From contig OX463848.1 in the NCBI GenBank assembly GCA_949825065.1, positions 40,593,380-40,657,379 on the forward strand: 64,000 nucleotides of DNA, in the 5' to 3' direction. Below are positions 35,501 to 50,500 of this stretch, piece by piece. Under the pieces are notes generated by a model. The model was not told where the DNA came from. It ran no database searches and was given only the letters and a program-made list of their open reading frames with translations. The translations under genes were made by a program, and so were the position numbers. Each line of letters opens with the position of its first letter. Position 1 is the first letter of the stretch. Source of the stretch: Odontocerum albicorne (lineage: Eukaryota > Arthropoda > Insecta > Trichoptera > Odontoceridae).

Positions 35501-38500
35501 TATAAAAAAGTAGTTTGTGCTTCATTTACAATATTGACAAAATAATCATTGATATAAAAAAGTAGTTCGTGCTTCATTTACAATATTGACAAAATAATCA
35601 TTGATATAAAACATTTAAAGAAAACAAACTACTTATAACTATTCAATAAAACTAAATAAACGGACACATCGACACAACAACAAAATATATAAGTAAGTTA
35701 GTAATAGCTATAAGCTAATATAAGTAACTTCAACTCCGCAATCAACCTATTTTTAATCGGAAAAATATATGGCGACACTTAGCAAATTGATTCCCCATAA
35801 GACGCATTCTATTTAAAGGGGAGTTTTGTTGGTAATTACATATACTTTGTTTACAATTGAAAATAGCCCTATGGTGAGTATACACTGAAAGAACTCTAAT
35901 ATTTAAAAAGTCAAGCACTTCAGGACAATTTGATAGAGAATTGATGATTTTGTGCTAAAGAAGTAAATAATTCAATATTCTTCTTTAGCTCCAGAGGTGG
36001 TAAATTTAATCTTCCTTCAAGGTATGCTAACCTGTACTCAGCGTTAAAAATCAAATTCCACGAATCCTGTGCGCGATACAATTTCGGCGTTTTTTAATTT
36101 CTAAGTTTAAACGCGTATTTTGTTTAGAACCACTGATATTTGATTACATTACCAAGTAAACATGACACATAAGTAATTTTCTGATAATAAATAATAGTCA
36201 TTACTCTTAAGGAGACTCATTAAATAAAGGAGATAAACTAAACATTACGTAAAATACACAAAGGAATGCTACAGATCAGATCACAGGCGTTTGTGCTGCT
36301 TCCCGCGAGGAACACGTTAATTATAATAAATGACAATTATAGAAATGCCCAATTTAAAATTAATACACCTCAAAAACTTATGCTGTGCACCCTTTTAACT
36401 GCACTCATATGAACATAGCAAGGGGACCAATCAGTAGAATTATTTTCAAACTATTTATCAGTGAAGTATACAACAGTGTCTTTAATCCTTCCTGTCCTGT
36501 GATGTGTAAGTATGAGAGGAAGAAGAGAGTCAAGATAAGAAAGTCTGGTAATCTGTCTTCTCTGCCTACCCCCCCCGATAAGGAGATGGCGTGATGGTAT
36601 GTATTATATTACATAGTAATGTATGGAGGATTTCAACTTAGAAAAAGTAAGTTCACCTAACTCTTATGATAGTGCTACATAAATGATAGTGTACGTCAAA
36701 ATGTTATTCTAATATGCTATATTTTCAGGAAAATTCTTCAGCCTCAACAAGACTTCAGGCCAGCAACCCCTACTGATACTTATGTTGTATTTGTTTTTAA
36801 TTAATAAAACACCAAGTGTGAATTAAAATTTAGGCACCTGTTGTTTATTGTATGATGGTAACAATTTTAGTTGAGCAGAAATGACACAGCGCCAGCACTA
36901 AATTATGCTAAAACAGCATTAATTGATTAAAAATATACGAATAACAAGAATTAGAAGCCGCCTATTTGAAACAGGCTTGGCCAGAATAAATTAGCTTAGC
37001 ACATGTATCGGACGGACCCTTGCATGTGTATTGATGTAAATCGTTATACTTGACATGTTGTATATGAAATTATTGATTATTGTAAAATTTATGTGTTTTG
37101 TAGTGAAAAATGTTCTTGTAAATTATGTTTGTTTGGCTCCGATCGTGTTCGCGACCGCAAGGGAAATAAAGGACTTGCGGGCGAGGCGTCGTGAGTAGGC
37201 CGCAGGCCGGTCGGCTTAAGCAGCGCTCAAAACCCCGAAAGTTGTTGTATTTCGGGGGTAATGGGCGCTCGTGATGACCGACCGACCATTAATAAGGAGG
37301 GTCCCTTTTTAGGGAAAATATGTTCTCAGTAACAACCGACTCTACTGTGTTTTACTTTGAGACCCGCTACCGACCTGCCTGAGAGAAATCTCTCCATCCC
37401 GCTACCTTCTTCTTCTTCTTCTGGATCTACGCTTTGGAATTCGCTACCTCAATTCTCCGAGCGCGGCGCAGCAACCAATGCACCCACGCTACAGTCTATT
37501 TGTACCCTGTGCGGTACAGCACAATTTTTTTATTTATCTGTCACAAGCGCAGGGCTAAGTGCAGCTCCACTCAGGAAGGTTCTGTTTAATACAAGACTGA
37601 TGATGGTATATTCATTCATTTATCATTCAAATGTAACGGACAAGGGTGACAAAGAAGAAATGCTCACTTACCAGGATGTTCAATCATCTTCTTGAATTGA
37701 GCCATAAAGTCTGCGATAGGGGTGCATCCGATCTTTTTGTTTGTTGGATTTCCGTACCCTGATTCATAATAATACTTAAGGTCTTCTGAATATTCTAATA
37801 AATTAAGTTGATCTTTGTTGAATGCCTATAAAAATAATTGAGACAAATATTAGATAATCAAAGAAGGCATATGAAACTGCTTGTGGTAATTGAGATAAAT
37901 ATTAGATAATCAGAGAAGACATATGAAACTGCTTGTGGTAATTGAGATAAATATTAGATAATCAGAGAAGACATATGAAACTGCTTGTGGTAATTGAGAC
38001 AAATATTAGATAATCAGAGAAGGCATATGAAACTGCTTGTGGTAATTGAGATAAATATTAGATAATCAGAGAAGGCATATGAAACTGCTTGTGGTAATTG
38101 AGATAAATATTAGATAATCAGAGAATACATATGAAACTGCTTGTGGTAATTGAGACAAATATTAGATAATCAGAGAAGGCATATGAAACTGCTTGTGGTA
38201 ATTGAGACAAATATTAGATAATCAGAGAAGGCATATGAAACTGCTTGTGGTAATTGAGACAAATATTAGATAGTCAGAGAGGGCATATGAAACTGCTTGT
38301 GGTAATTGAGACAAATATTAGATAATCAGAGAAGGCATATGAAACTGCTTGTGGTAATTGAGACAAATATTAAATAATCAGAGAAGGCATATGAAACTGC
38401 TTGCGGTAATTGAGACAAATATTAGATAATCAGAGAAGACATATGAAACTGCTTTTGCGTTTAAAAAACGGTAATTTCGACCTGAAAGACATGGAGCGAT

Positions 38501-41500
38501 CCGGATGACCAGTGGACTTCGATGAGGACCACTTAAATCATATTATTCATGAACATCCCCTTCAAACCACCGTCGAATTGGCTGAGCAGATGAATTGTAG
38601 TCACATGACTGTATACCGCCATCTTAAATCAATGGGAAAAGTCCAGAAGTTCGGCACTTGGGTTCCACATGTTTTGAGTGAAAACAACAAAAATCAACGT
38701 TCGACAATTTCTGCTGGTTTGCTCGCGCGTCATCGAGCTACGCATGGCCACAAGCAAAGGTTTCTTTACCGCATCATTACTGGTGATAAAAAATGGTTTG
38801 AAAATGGTGATGAAAAATGTTTGAAGGGGATCTTCATGAATAATATGGTTTAAGCGGTCATCATCGAAGTTCACTGGTCGTCCGGAACGCTCCATGTCCT
38901 TCAGGTCAAAATTATCGTCTTTGAAACGCAAAAGCCGCTGACGAGCTGTCCTTTAATTCATAGCATCTTCACCGTACACTTCGCAAATATCGCGAGCAGC
39001 TTTGGCAGCTTTATTCCCTCGATTGAATGCGAACAGAAGGAGGTGTCGAAAATGCTCACTTTGTTTACTTGACATTCCATTTTGAAGGCTTGTAAACAAA
39101 TAAAATAATATATGTAACGTAAAAGCAAACACAATATCTTGTAGAGCAGCAAATTTTCTTTCAAATGACGTATAACCTTTACCATTTTGTTTTGCTTTTG
39201 GTGCTCATTTTTAAATTGTAAAAAACCTGACACAACTTATGTTAACACCTAATAGTATTCTTAAAGATTTAGTATCAGTACTGTTTCATTGTTTCAAATT
39301 TCAAATATTTTTTACAGTAGCTTCCTTGTTCAAAGAATGAGTGAAAGCCAAAGCAAAAACAACAGGTATTATTTAGTATTGTGAATAAAAAAAAATTTGA
39401 TATTGACATGGTGTAGCAAAATTAAGGAAAAACCTTCAAATAAAATATTACTTTTGGCCCCTGATTCTCTCCTGCCCCCTAGTTATGTATCTGACATTGT
39501 CACTAATTCCATTGTCACTAATTACAACTCCAAACTAGTTTTGCTCTTCTATTTATTACATTGAGAGTGTAATCCTCAAATGAAATGCTTTGTACTTAGT
39601 AGATATATTCTTAGACTTGTTCTAGTTGCGTTCCCTCCATCTGGATCAAGGTGACATCAGCAAAGCGGTTCGACATATATTTTGTCTTTTCAATATTCAT
39701 ATTCAAACCCACTAGTTTCCTTGATTCTACCAGTTCCAATATTATTATTCAGCAGTCAATTTGTTAAGGGAAATTACTCACTGCACACCATGGAGAGTTC
39801 CTCAGTGTGTAGCGGAGAGAATAATAACATTTTTAGGGTATATGACAATGAATTATACTCGTCACCGTTTCACGTTTTTTTAAAAGAATTTTAAATATAG
39901 GCAATGTTTTTAGCAATGCTTTGATTTTAAAAGAAATTATTCAGCAGTCAATTTGCTAAGGGAAATTACTCACTGCACACCATGGAGAGTTCCTCAGTGT
40001 GTAGCGGAGAGAATAATAACATTTTTAGGGTATATGACAATGAATTATACTCGTCACCTTTTTACATTTTTTTAAGAATTTTAAATATAGGCAATGTTTT
40101 TAGCAATGCTTTGATTTTAAAAGAAATTATTCAGCAGTCAATTTGCTAAGGGAAATTACTCACTGCACACCATGGAGAGTTCCTCAGTGTGTAGCGGAGA
40201 GAATAATAACATTTTTAGGGTATATGTCAATGAATTATACTCGTCACCTTTTTACATTTTTTTAAGAATTTTAAATATAGGCAATGTTTTTAGCAATGCT
40301 TTGATTTTAAAAGAAATTATTCAGCAGTCAATTTGTTAAGGGAAATTACTCACTGCACACCATGGAGAGTTCTTGTTGATTTCCCAGGCCTTGTCAAAGC
40401 GGCACATCTCATAAATATTCTTAAGCAGGCTTTCATCTATCGGGTATCTGAATCCCAAGTGATTCGATACATTCATTATAAGCTAAAAAAAAAAAAAAAA
40501 TGTTATATTTTTCAAAAGCTTATACAGTAAATCCCCATTAATTAAACAATTCAAGGGGCGAAAATAAAAATTCGAATCGTTGAAAATCGCAAACTCCTGA
40601 AAAAAGGCGTAAATTTCATGAAAAAATATACATATTTTAGCGTATTTCACAAAAAAAGCATAATTATACTAATAAAGACGTTCCTGACAGAACCTACTGA
40701 AATAGTTCAGTAAATATTTAAGCGAGTGAGATTTTGTTAGCAAAATAAAAAATAGATTTTGTAAGTAATATAAAAAAACGTAATTGCGGCCGCAATGTAC
40801 AAAATAATTGATAGATAAAAACATTTGAGGCTTGTCCGTTTTATGGATAAATTAATGTATTCGGGAAAAAAAATATCGGACGTACCATGTACGTCCATAC
40901 TCTCTTGAGGTAAAAATTCACTCGCCATACACCGTACGACTATACTCCTTTAGAGGTTAATATCCTTGTTATTAAATTCAGGAGGATCCTTATCCCACGT
41001 TTCTCCATCCTAAGAACAACCAGTCTCTCAGTCAAGATCTAAATCTTGACTGAGAGACTGGTTGTTCCACTTAATCATTAGTATATTTTTGTAATTTCAT
41101 TTCTTCGTTGCCCTTAAGAAAGATTAAATTTTTTTCTAATTAAGTTTTATAATGCCGGTTGATTTTGATTAATTGCATTTTATTTCACATGTTGTGCTGT
41201 TAATTGGTATTTTGGTGTATCATATTTTGAAAGATATTCTTTACGAATATTTTATTATTATTATTATTACACATGACAAGAAATATACACAATTTGCGAA
41301 AAAAACAACAGGTAATTTGATTTGGACATACAATTTTAATGGATCTGGGTTTGTTGCCTTTCATTTGTCGTATTCCCAGTAAACTAGGCTTTTGCCTGTA
41401 TCTCACTGAGGATATTTAGCATGAAAAAATAAATCGATACTTCTTTCCGATTTTTGATAACTCAAAAAAACCCCGTTGCACGCTCTCATCAACCTGACAA

Positions 41501-44500
41501 ACAGTGACACTCAACTACAACTGGAAACATCTTGCGAAATTCAACTCCTCACACATCATCACTCCAGAAAGACCAAAAATTTTCATCCCACAATATACCA
41601 CATACAATCATAAGAATAAAAATTAAAACAAAAAATACACAGAAACACAAATACAAAAACAACCAAAATTAAAATAACAAGAAGAAACTTTTAGAATGTT
41701 ATTTTTCGTTTTATAATTGTTACTGTTGTAGCGATGTTCGTTATCAATGTAGCATGTGTCCTATTAGGACGTGCTGATGATGTTGATATTGACATCGCTA
41801 TATTCGTTTTAGTCGAATTCTGCGTTCCTTTTCGTTCAGGGTCATCAATGTAGCGAGTTGCTTATCTTGATACGTCGTGATGATCTTGATTTGTATTTAT
41901 AAATACTCAGGAATGCGGATGAAACGAAAGTGAGAGTGAATGGTCGATAAATAAAAACAAGTCTTTGACAGTTGAATGTACAATAATAATATTTATTTCT
42001 CGGCGCGTGGGTAATTTATATTACTGAATGAACCAGTTCGCGATACATATTCTGTCTTACTCTAGCGCGTGCATTGGCGGGTAGATATTTATTTGTATTC
42101 GGAGATGGCTAGACAAAACGTAAATACTACTTGTGAGTACACATTGTTGTAAATAGTACATCGGTCATTGACCCTGTATGTTTACTATTTTAACAATAAA
42201 TTATGTTTAACAATTCACTTATTTATTTGACAATTAAATATTTATTTAGGTAGGTATCCTACACTGTGATATGTAAAAGACACTAAAGTGTCTTTATTTT
42301 GTAAAGAAATAAAGAAATATTTGATTAACCTTGTGGTTATAATCAGCACGTCAATCGCCACTTTGAAAACAGTTTAGTTTTATTTTAATTGATATACATC
42401 AGCAAAAATCTAAAATGATTGTTCAGATGAAGATACTCACAGATTTGAATTCTTCTTTCGCCCTGAATTGTTGGTTCTGTTCTTGAGTCTCAGGGTTATT
42501 TTTCACATTCCTAATCCACTCATCGCAGAATTCATTAGGCTGAAAAAAATTACATCTTTTAAAAACAAGTCTAAAGGAAATAATTATTACATGCACATGT
42601 GAGATGAGTGAGGAAACCATGGACTCTGATTTCTTAGCGTGTCCTTTACACGTCACATATACTTTTATACTCAATTATAAATGTCCCCCATTTGTTCAAC
42701 ATGTTTTTTCTGTAGATAATTTGGTATAGCGCGTCCTAACTAGTTCAACTTACTAAAGAAATAAAATGTAAAGTCACATATGTGAATTTATTATCCAAAA
42801 CTCCTTAAATATTTAGTGCTACAGTAGTTGCTAACATATTCTCCCACTGCCTTCTTTCCTTCACATTGTTATTGGCACCAATCATCCTTTTTATAGGATA
42901 GAATGCCTTATTAACTAATAATAATAATAATAATAATAATAAAGAAAATAATCATAATAATAAATGTGTGTATGTGATAATGTAGTATTTAAGCCATAAT
43001 AATAAATGTGTGTATGTCACATAATGTAGTATTTAAGTATGTGTAATAATAATAAAGAAAATAATCATAATAATAAATGTGTGTATGTGATAATGTAGTA
43101 TTTAAGCCATAATAATAAATTTGTGTATGTCATATAATGTAGTATTTAAGTATGTGTAATAATAATAAAGAAAATAATCATAATAATAAATGTGTGTATG
43201 TGATAATGTAGTATTTAAGCCATAATAATAAATGTGTGTATGTCACATAATGTAGTATTTAAGTATGTGTAATAATAATAAAGAAAATAATCATAATAAT
43301 AAATGTGTGTATGTGATAATGTAGTATTTAAGCCATAATAATAAATTTGTGTATGTCATATAATGTAGTATTTAAGTATGTGTAATAATAATAAAGAAAA
43401 TAATCATAATAATAAATGTGTGTATGTGATAATGTAGTATTTAAGCCTTAATAATAAATGTGTGTATGTCACATAATGTAGTATTTAAGTATGTGTAATA
43501 ATAATAAAGAAAATAATCATAATAATAAATGTGTGTATGTGATAATGTAGTATTTAAGTATGTGTAATAATAATAAAGAAAATAATCATAATAGTAAATA
43601 TGTATATGTGATAATGTTGTATTTAAGTATGTGTAATAATAAGAAAGAAAATAATAAATGTGTGTATGTCAATAATGTAGTATTTAAGTATGTGTAATAA
43701 TAATAAAGAAAATAATCATAATAATAAATGTGTGTATGTGATAATGTAGTATTTAAGTATGTGTAATAATAATAAAGAAAATAATCATAATAGTAAATAT
43801 GTATATGTGATAATGTAGTATTTAAGTATGTGTAATAATAATAAAGAAAATAATAAATGTGTGTATGTGATAATGCAGTATTTAAGTATGTGTAAGGAAG
43901 TGAATGTATCAGCTGAGTGTGTTAATATTTAGAACAAACATATGAAATTTTATGATTAAGGAATGAGACCACTTTATCATAGGCCTTGCCTAGTTAAGTG
44001 GTTCTTTATATAAAAAAAAATTGTGATTTTTTGCATTATTATGCACCAGTACTCATTGGTTCACCTTTTTATTCGAGTTATGTAATTCATTAAAAAATAG
44101 GCCAATTTTATATAGCATTGTTTAGAGAGCAAACTCTACTCAATGTATTATGATAAATATGTGGTGGGATAATAATGTGTGACAGAATATGGAATAAAGT
44201 TAAGGACGCATATGAACTAAGAATTGGTTAATCGGGAGACACGAGAACATATGTGCTTAGGCATGTCAAACAAATGTCAAAAAATCTTAATGTGAGTGGA
44301 TAATATGGTACAAAAAAATCTTAATGTTGGATAATATGGTACGAAAAAATCTTGATGTGAGTGGATAATATGGTATGAAAAAATCATCTTAATGTGAGTG
44401 GATAATATGGTACGAAAAAATCTTAATGTGAGTGGATAACATGGTACGAAAAAATCTTAATGTGAGTGGATAATATGGTACGAAAAAATCTTAATGTGAG

Positions 44501-47500
44501 TGGATAATATGGTATGAAAAAAATCATCTTAATGTGAGTGGATAATAATGGTACGAAAAAATCTTAATGTGAGTGGATAATATGTTATGAAAAGACAAAA
44601 AATACTGTTTTAAAAGATTTAAGAAGTCACTGTACTATTTGAGTTAATAAAAAACTCAAAAGTAAAAAAGTAATTACAAAAAAATACCTGTAAGATAGTA
44701 TCATTGGGATTAACTTGTGGTGGCCGCAGAGCATTGGCAGCATCTCTGCCAAAAAGACCATCAGCAAAGGCTCTGTAGCTGTCCTTGGTTCGCCTTTTGT
44801 CTGTGTAGCGGAACTGAAATAGGAGTTACAATAAATATAAAGAGTAAAACATTTATTCAGCTTTAACACTAAAACCCAAAGCAGGTATCTATTACCATTC
44901 CATAGAAAGTTCTTCCATGGTTGGCGATCCTCGACAGTCATTTGTCAGTTCTTAATGTTCATGTTTTGGGCATTCCTGTGGATGTGGCAGCTTTCAGCTT
45001 TAAGACTGTCTAGGTCTTCTGTTAAGCTTCCATGGTGAATTATATTGATCACTCTTAAAAGGCTTGTTATCGCAGATATAATAAACGTGGCTTACCATCT
45101 ATTTTGAACCCTTTATTTTATTATAATTTCATTGTTTGCAATACAATCTGGTAGTTTGGTGATACGGCAATTTCTGCCATCAAATTTAGTAAGAAATATG
45201 TTAAAAGTATATATGTGAAAAGGTAGACTGCCCTGGTGAAAGATACGCATTATACCAATAGAACATGAAGTTGTATACGTTTTTTTTGCTTAGACCTTGG
45301 CCACACAATTAGGAGCCTCGCTTGGTGCTTAGAGCTACGCTGCGAGCTAGGTGACATATCCTAGCAAACCAACGCACCGCATACTATCGCAATGACCACA
45401 CTGAACGTTTCGCGCCACGCTACATGATGATTAGTCATCTAGTGAGTCTCCTAGCGAACAGACGTGTTGGTTAATTTTATTGTGTCACCAAGTGATTTTA
45501 CAAGATAGCGGAAGTTTCAATAACAGCTGTGCATAGAAGGGAGCCTTTGTGGAACCCATCGAGCAAATTATACAAAACTGTACCTGTAATAAAATCACTT
45601 TGCAATGAAGTTGCACAGGAAGTAAATAAAGATAAGGTAAGTTGTAATGAAATTGGTTAGTTTTGAGAGTGGCATCGTTTGTTGACTCAACCGCGCCCAA
45701 ATGTCAAATGAATTTGTGCTAAGCACTTTGGTGTGGCCAAGCATGAAGTCACCTAGTTTATTAGTCACGTAGCACCTAGCGAAGCACTTTGGTGTGGCTT
45801 TAGCCTTCATATTTTCTCACTTTGAAAGTTCCATAATGATTGAACTCTGGATGAATATCATTTACTTGGTAAAGTCAAAAATATTTTTTTTTAATTTTCA
45901 TTATATCATTTCATTTTTTATTTTTTTAGAATGATGAATTAATTTTTCAACACCACTGATAAAATATTGTGAAGTTTTATTCTGAAAATGGCGTAACACT
46001 GAAGATTCCTTCTTTGTCACTTATAATTTTTTCCCCTTCAAATCGATTTTCAGTGGTGATTTAAAAAATAGATAATTTCTTTTTCTTTACCATCAGAGAG
46101 CGTAAAAAATTCATTACAACATTTACCACGTCGTTGTCCTTAGACGGCACTCAAGAGTTTTGGCACTCATCTTGGGCTCACCTCATTCATGTCACGATGA
46201 TTGCGCAGAATTCGAAGCACTATAGTTTTGGAAAGCCCACACCTTGATGTTATTTTTTTGATTCATTTTCTATCTTGTAACACTTGCTCCTGCACTAATT
46301 CAACTATTTCTGGAGCGAGTGCTTGTCTGGTCTACATTGACGAGTGCCATCTTCAATTGATTCTCTGTCTGAATGAAACTCTTTTACCTGACCTTTTACT
46401 GTGCAAATACCGTAAAAGATTGTCTATAGACATAATCTAAACATCGTTTTGCCAGACTCTTCCCTTCTTTTGAACGAAACTTAATAATCATGCAAGATTC
46501 GATTTTTAACATTTAGAGTAGTACAAAACAACATGTCTTCTATTGGCTCTAGTTGATATATTACTGAGAGTAGAGGTATCAAATATCATCTGACCATGAG
46601 AGTAGAGGTATCAAATATCATCTTACTATGAGAGTAGAGGTATCAAATATCATCTGACCATGATAGTAGTTATCAAATATCATCTTACCATGAGAGTAGA
46701 GGTATCAAATATCATCTGACCATGAGAGTAGAGGTATCAAATATCATCTTACTATGAAAGTAGAGATATCAAATATCATCTGACCATGATAGTAGAGTTA
46801 TCAAATATCATCTGACCATGAGAGTAGAGTTATCAAATATCATCTGACCATGAGAGTAGAGGTATCAAATATCATCTGACCATGAGAGTAGAGGTATCAA
46901 ATATCATCTGACCATGATAGTAGTTATCAAATATCATCTTACCATGAGAGTAGAGGTATCAAATATCATCTGACCATGAGAGTAGAGGTATCAAATATCA
47001 CCTTACTATGAAAGTAGAGATATCAAATATCATCTGACCATGATAGTAGAGTTATCAAATATCATCTGACCATGATAGTAGAGTTATCAAATATCATCTG
47101 ACCATGAGAGTAGAGTTATCAAATATCATCTGACCATGAGAGTAGAGGTATCAAATATCATCTGACCATGAGAGTAGAGGTATCAAATATCATCTCACCA
47201 TGAATGTAGAGGTATCAAATATCATCTGACCATGAGAGTAGAGGTATCAAATATCATCTGACCATGAATGTAGAGGTATCAAATATCATCTGACCATGAA
47301 TGTAGAGGTATCAAATATCATCTGACCATCAATATAGAGGTATGAAATATCATCTGACCATGAATATAGAGGTATCAAATATCATCTGACCATGAGAGTA
47401 GAGGTATCAAATATCATCTCACCATGAATGTAGAGGTATCAAATATCATCTGACCATGAGAGTAGAGGTATCAAATATCATCTGACCATGAATGTAGAGG

Positions 47501-50500
47501 TATCAAATATCATCTGACCATGAGAGTAGAGGTATCAAATATCATCTGACCATCAATATAGAGGTATGAAATATCATCTGACCATGAATATAGAGGTATC
47601 AAATATAATCTGACCATGAATGTAGAGGTATCAAATATCATCTGACCATGCAAAAGGCGTGTAGATCAACCAGATATGGATTAAGAAGAAAATTATTATA
47701 ATAGCTCACACTCTTCTTATAAAAATAATGATACCACAAGTTCTTTCCATTTATTCTGGTTAAAAGAACACAATTGAGTGAATTGAGTGAATAAACCTAC
47801 CGAAAACTTTCTTGGTGAATAAACAGATGGCAGCAGGTCTGGGAACTTGGTCTGCCACCTCTTGGCCAGGAACTTGATGTCGTCATATCCTTGGTAAGTG
47901 AGGTCGTTGGCATAGTTCCTCGTAAAGTTGCGGTTCCACCCCCATTGTTTTAGGTTCTCTAGATCCTGATCACACAGACGACCCTGGAATAAAATTATCG
48001 AATAATTTAATAATGTAATGCAGCGGTCGGCAATCCGCGGCCCGCGAGGCGTTTTGGTGCGGCCCGCAAGATTCTCGTCGCAACGCACGTGACGGACGAT
48101 ATCATACACACTTAAAATGGCTTTAAAGGAAAAAACTAACTTGGTGGATTCCTATGGAAGTTTGTCTTCTGAAAACTACAAGGAGTTAAAAAGGTTTGCT
48201 CAGCCAATAATTACTATGTTTGGTAGTACATATATTTGTGAGAAAACTTTTTCAATTCTGAATTACCGAAAAAAACAAACACTGTTCTCGGTTACCAGAT
48301 TCACATTTAGACGCAACGCGTTACTACGCGTCTCTACTTCAAAAATGCAAGCTAATATAAAAAACTTGCAAGTCAAATGCAGGCACAAAATTTTCATTGG
48401 TTTTATTCATCTTCTTCTTCTTCCTCTTGGTTTAGGTTGTATGACCTGTTTTTGATGGTGGGCTGTCCTGGGATGATGACGTCCAGCTGTCCTTCCACCT
48501 TTTCGGTGGCCTTCCTGGTAATCTCCTGCTGTTGGGGTTTTCAGTCTTAGCGATTCTTGCCAGTCTTATATCCTCCATGCGGTCCACATGATCCCTCCAG
48601 AAGCGCCTTCTGCTTCTTCACTTAGTTATAGGGGAAATAATCATGGAGTAACTAAAACACATAAAGAAACCTCCAAAACTGATAGAAAAGTTTAATATCG
48701 ATCTCTAACGAAGTGATAAAATATGCAGGAGAGGAGCTAATCATGGAAATTAGGAAGCTATTTAATAAAATATTGGCACATGGTGAGACTCTAGTAGAAT
48801 GGTGCCCTAGCATCACAGTACCGATATTTAAGAAAGTCTTTCGATACGAAACATATGCAGCGATGTTTTCTCGGTTATCGCAAAAGTTTTTATTATACCA
48901 TCAAAAGACCTTAAGTTAAAAAATATGAAAATAAATTTGAATGAATGAATGCCCATTACCCGTGACAAGTATAATAGAAGGCCCAATATAGAAAGTGTGG
49001 ATTAGGGCACTTGATGTTGGTGCGACCTCGTAAGCCAATTTGTAATAGGCATATTCTGTTGCATAAAGGGCAAAGAGCTTCAGTACTTGCAGCTTGTCTG
49101 CGTCTCCTATCTCCAATGGGGAAGTTCTATGCCAATTGGCTCTAGCTGCTACTGTTCGATCATTAATGTTTTTAAGCATTTCATGCAGTATGGCTTTATA
49201 CCTCTTGTGCTACTTACCGTGCTTTCTTCTGCCTTCCATCAGCTCACCGAAGAGGATATTTCGTGTGAATCTGTATTCAGGCATGGGAGTTACATATCTA
49301 GATCAATGCAAGAGAGCATGCAACACCAGCATCTCAATGCTACAGTAGTTTACTCTTCTCAAGACCTCATCATTTGATAATCTATAACAAGAATTCCCAA
49401 ACTTTTTTCGGCCGCAGACACCTTTACCAAAAACCGTCGACCATTTACTTTACTTATTTATTTATTTAACACTTTTATTACAAATACAATCTGACAGGCT
49501 TATTGCCAGGTGGCAATCTCTTCCAACCAACAAGACAAAAGTAAATGAAGCAGGTTACGTGGTCGCATAAATCATTCAAATGACTATCCATCCCCACGAA
49601 ATCCATAAACATATACGTGAGCACATGCCCACGAACCCCACAAAAACGAACAATCACCCGAGCATTCTTTTTCATATAAAGTGAGATATCATCAATCAAA
49701 AGGAAAGGAAGGGATAGTGGAGAGAAAAGGAAATGAAAAATCAGGAATGAAACACGTTATTTTACTGACTAGAAATTAAGAATTTTTTTCAGTCGCTTTT
49801 TAAAGCATACCAAGAACGGAGCGAGTCTTATATTGATTTGTAACTGATTCTAGAGTCTCTCTGCATGGACAGTAGAGGACGACGTAAAGAAAGAGGAGCG
49901 GTGAACTGGAAAGGCTAATAAACAATCTTTGTTTCTACTCAAATGAGTAAGTTAGTACAGTACTCGATATTAAATATTTCACTAAATAACATGCAACAGT
50001 TTTTCATGTCCGCACTTGCTTTGATACGTTCGATAAGAGAATGCACGGACATGTTTGAGCTACATGTGCGAGTATTTTCATGCATTCTTACGTGTGACTC
50101 TTTTAATGACACATTTTACCTTTTTGTTCACAAGTTTGCTATGTAATGTGTTTTTATCAAAAAAGTGTTTTTTTTATAATTATTTTACTTCTTTATTAGG
50201 TACCTATTGGAATCATAGATATTTTGAAGTAACAAACAAATAGCAGTAGTGAGGGGGCCTATTTTTGTTGTCATCGACCCCCAAATTTTTTATTGAAGCT
50301 TTAGCGGAATGCTTTACTGAAACGTCGTGATGATTATGATTTGTTTTGTATTTAAAATAAAATACGTCGATTCAGGAATGCGAAAAAGTGAGAGTGAATA
50401 ATCAATAAATAGTAAACAGCAATGAATGGTCAAGCGAATAATAACAAGTGATCTTTATTCATCGATAAGTAGGTATATATACAATTTCAGAACGGGGCGC

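Noticed and set aside
33221..35612. CRISPR-like array
   Set aside because: Units are contiguous, with no unique spacers, and the context is a eukaryotic intron. The same applies to the other arrays.
40526..40990. Another Tigger-like element starting cagtaaatccccattaatta
   Set aside because: The left end looks right, but no matching inverted end was found, so it is not listed as a feature.
46080..46500. Decayed transposase gene on the - strand
   Set aside because: Some words look coding (KFRSKEGKSLAKRCLDYVYR) but stops are frequent and no catalytic motif is visible.
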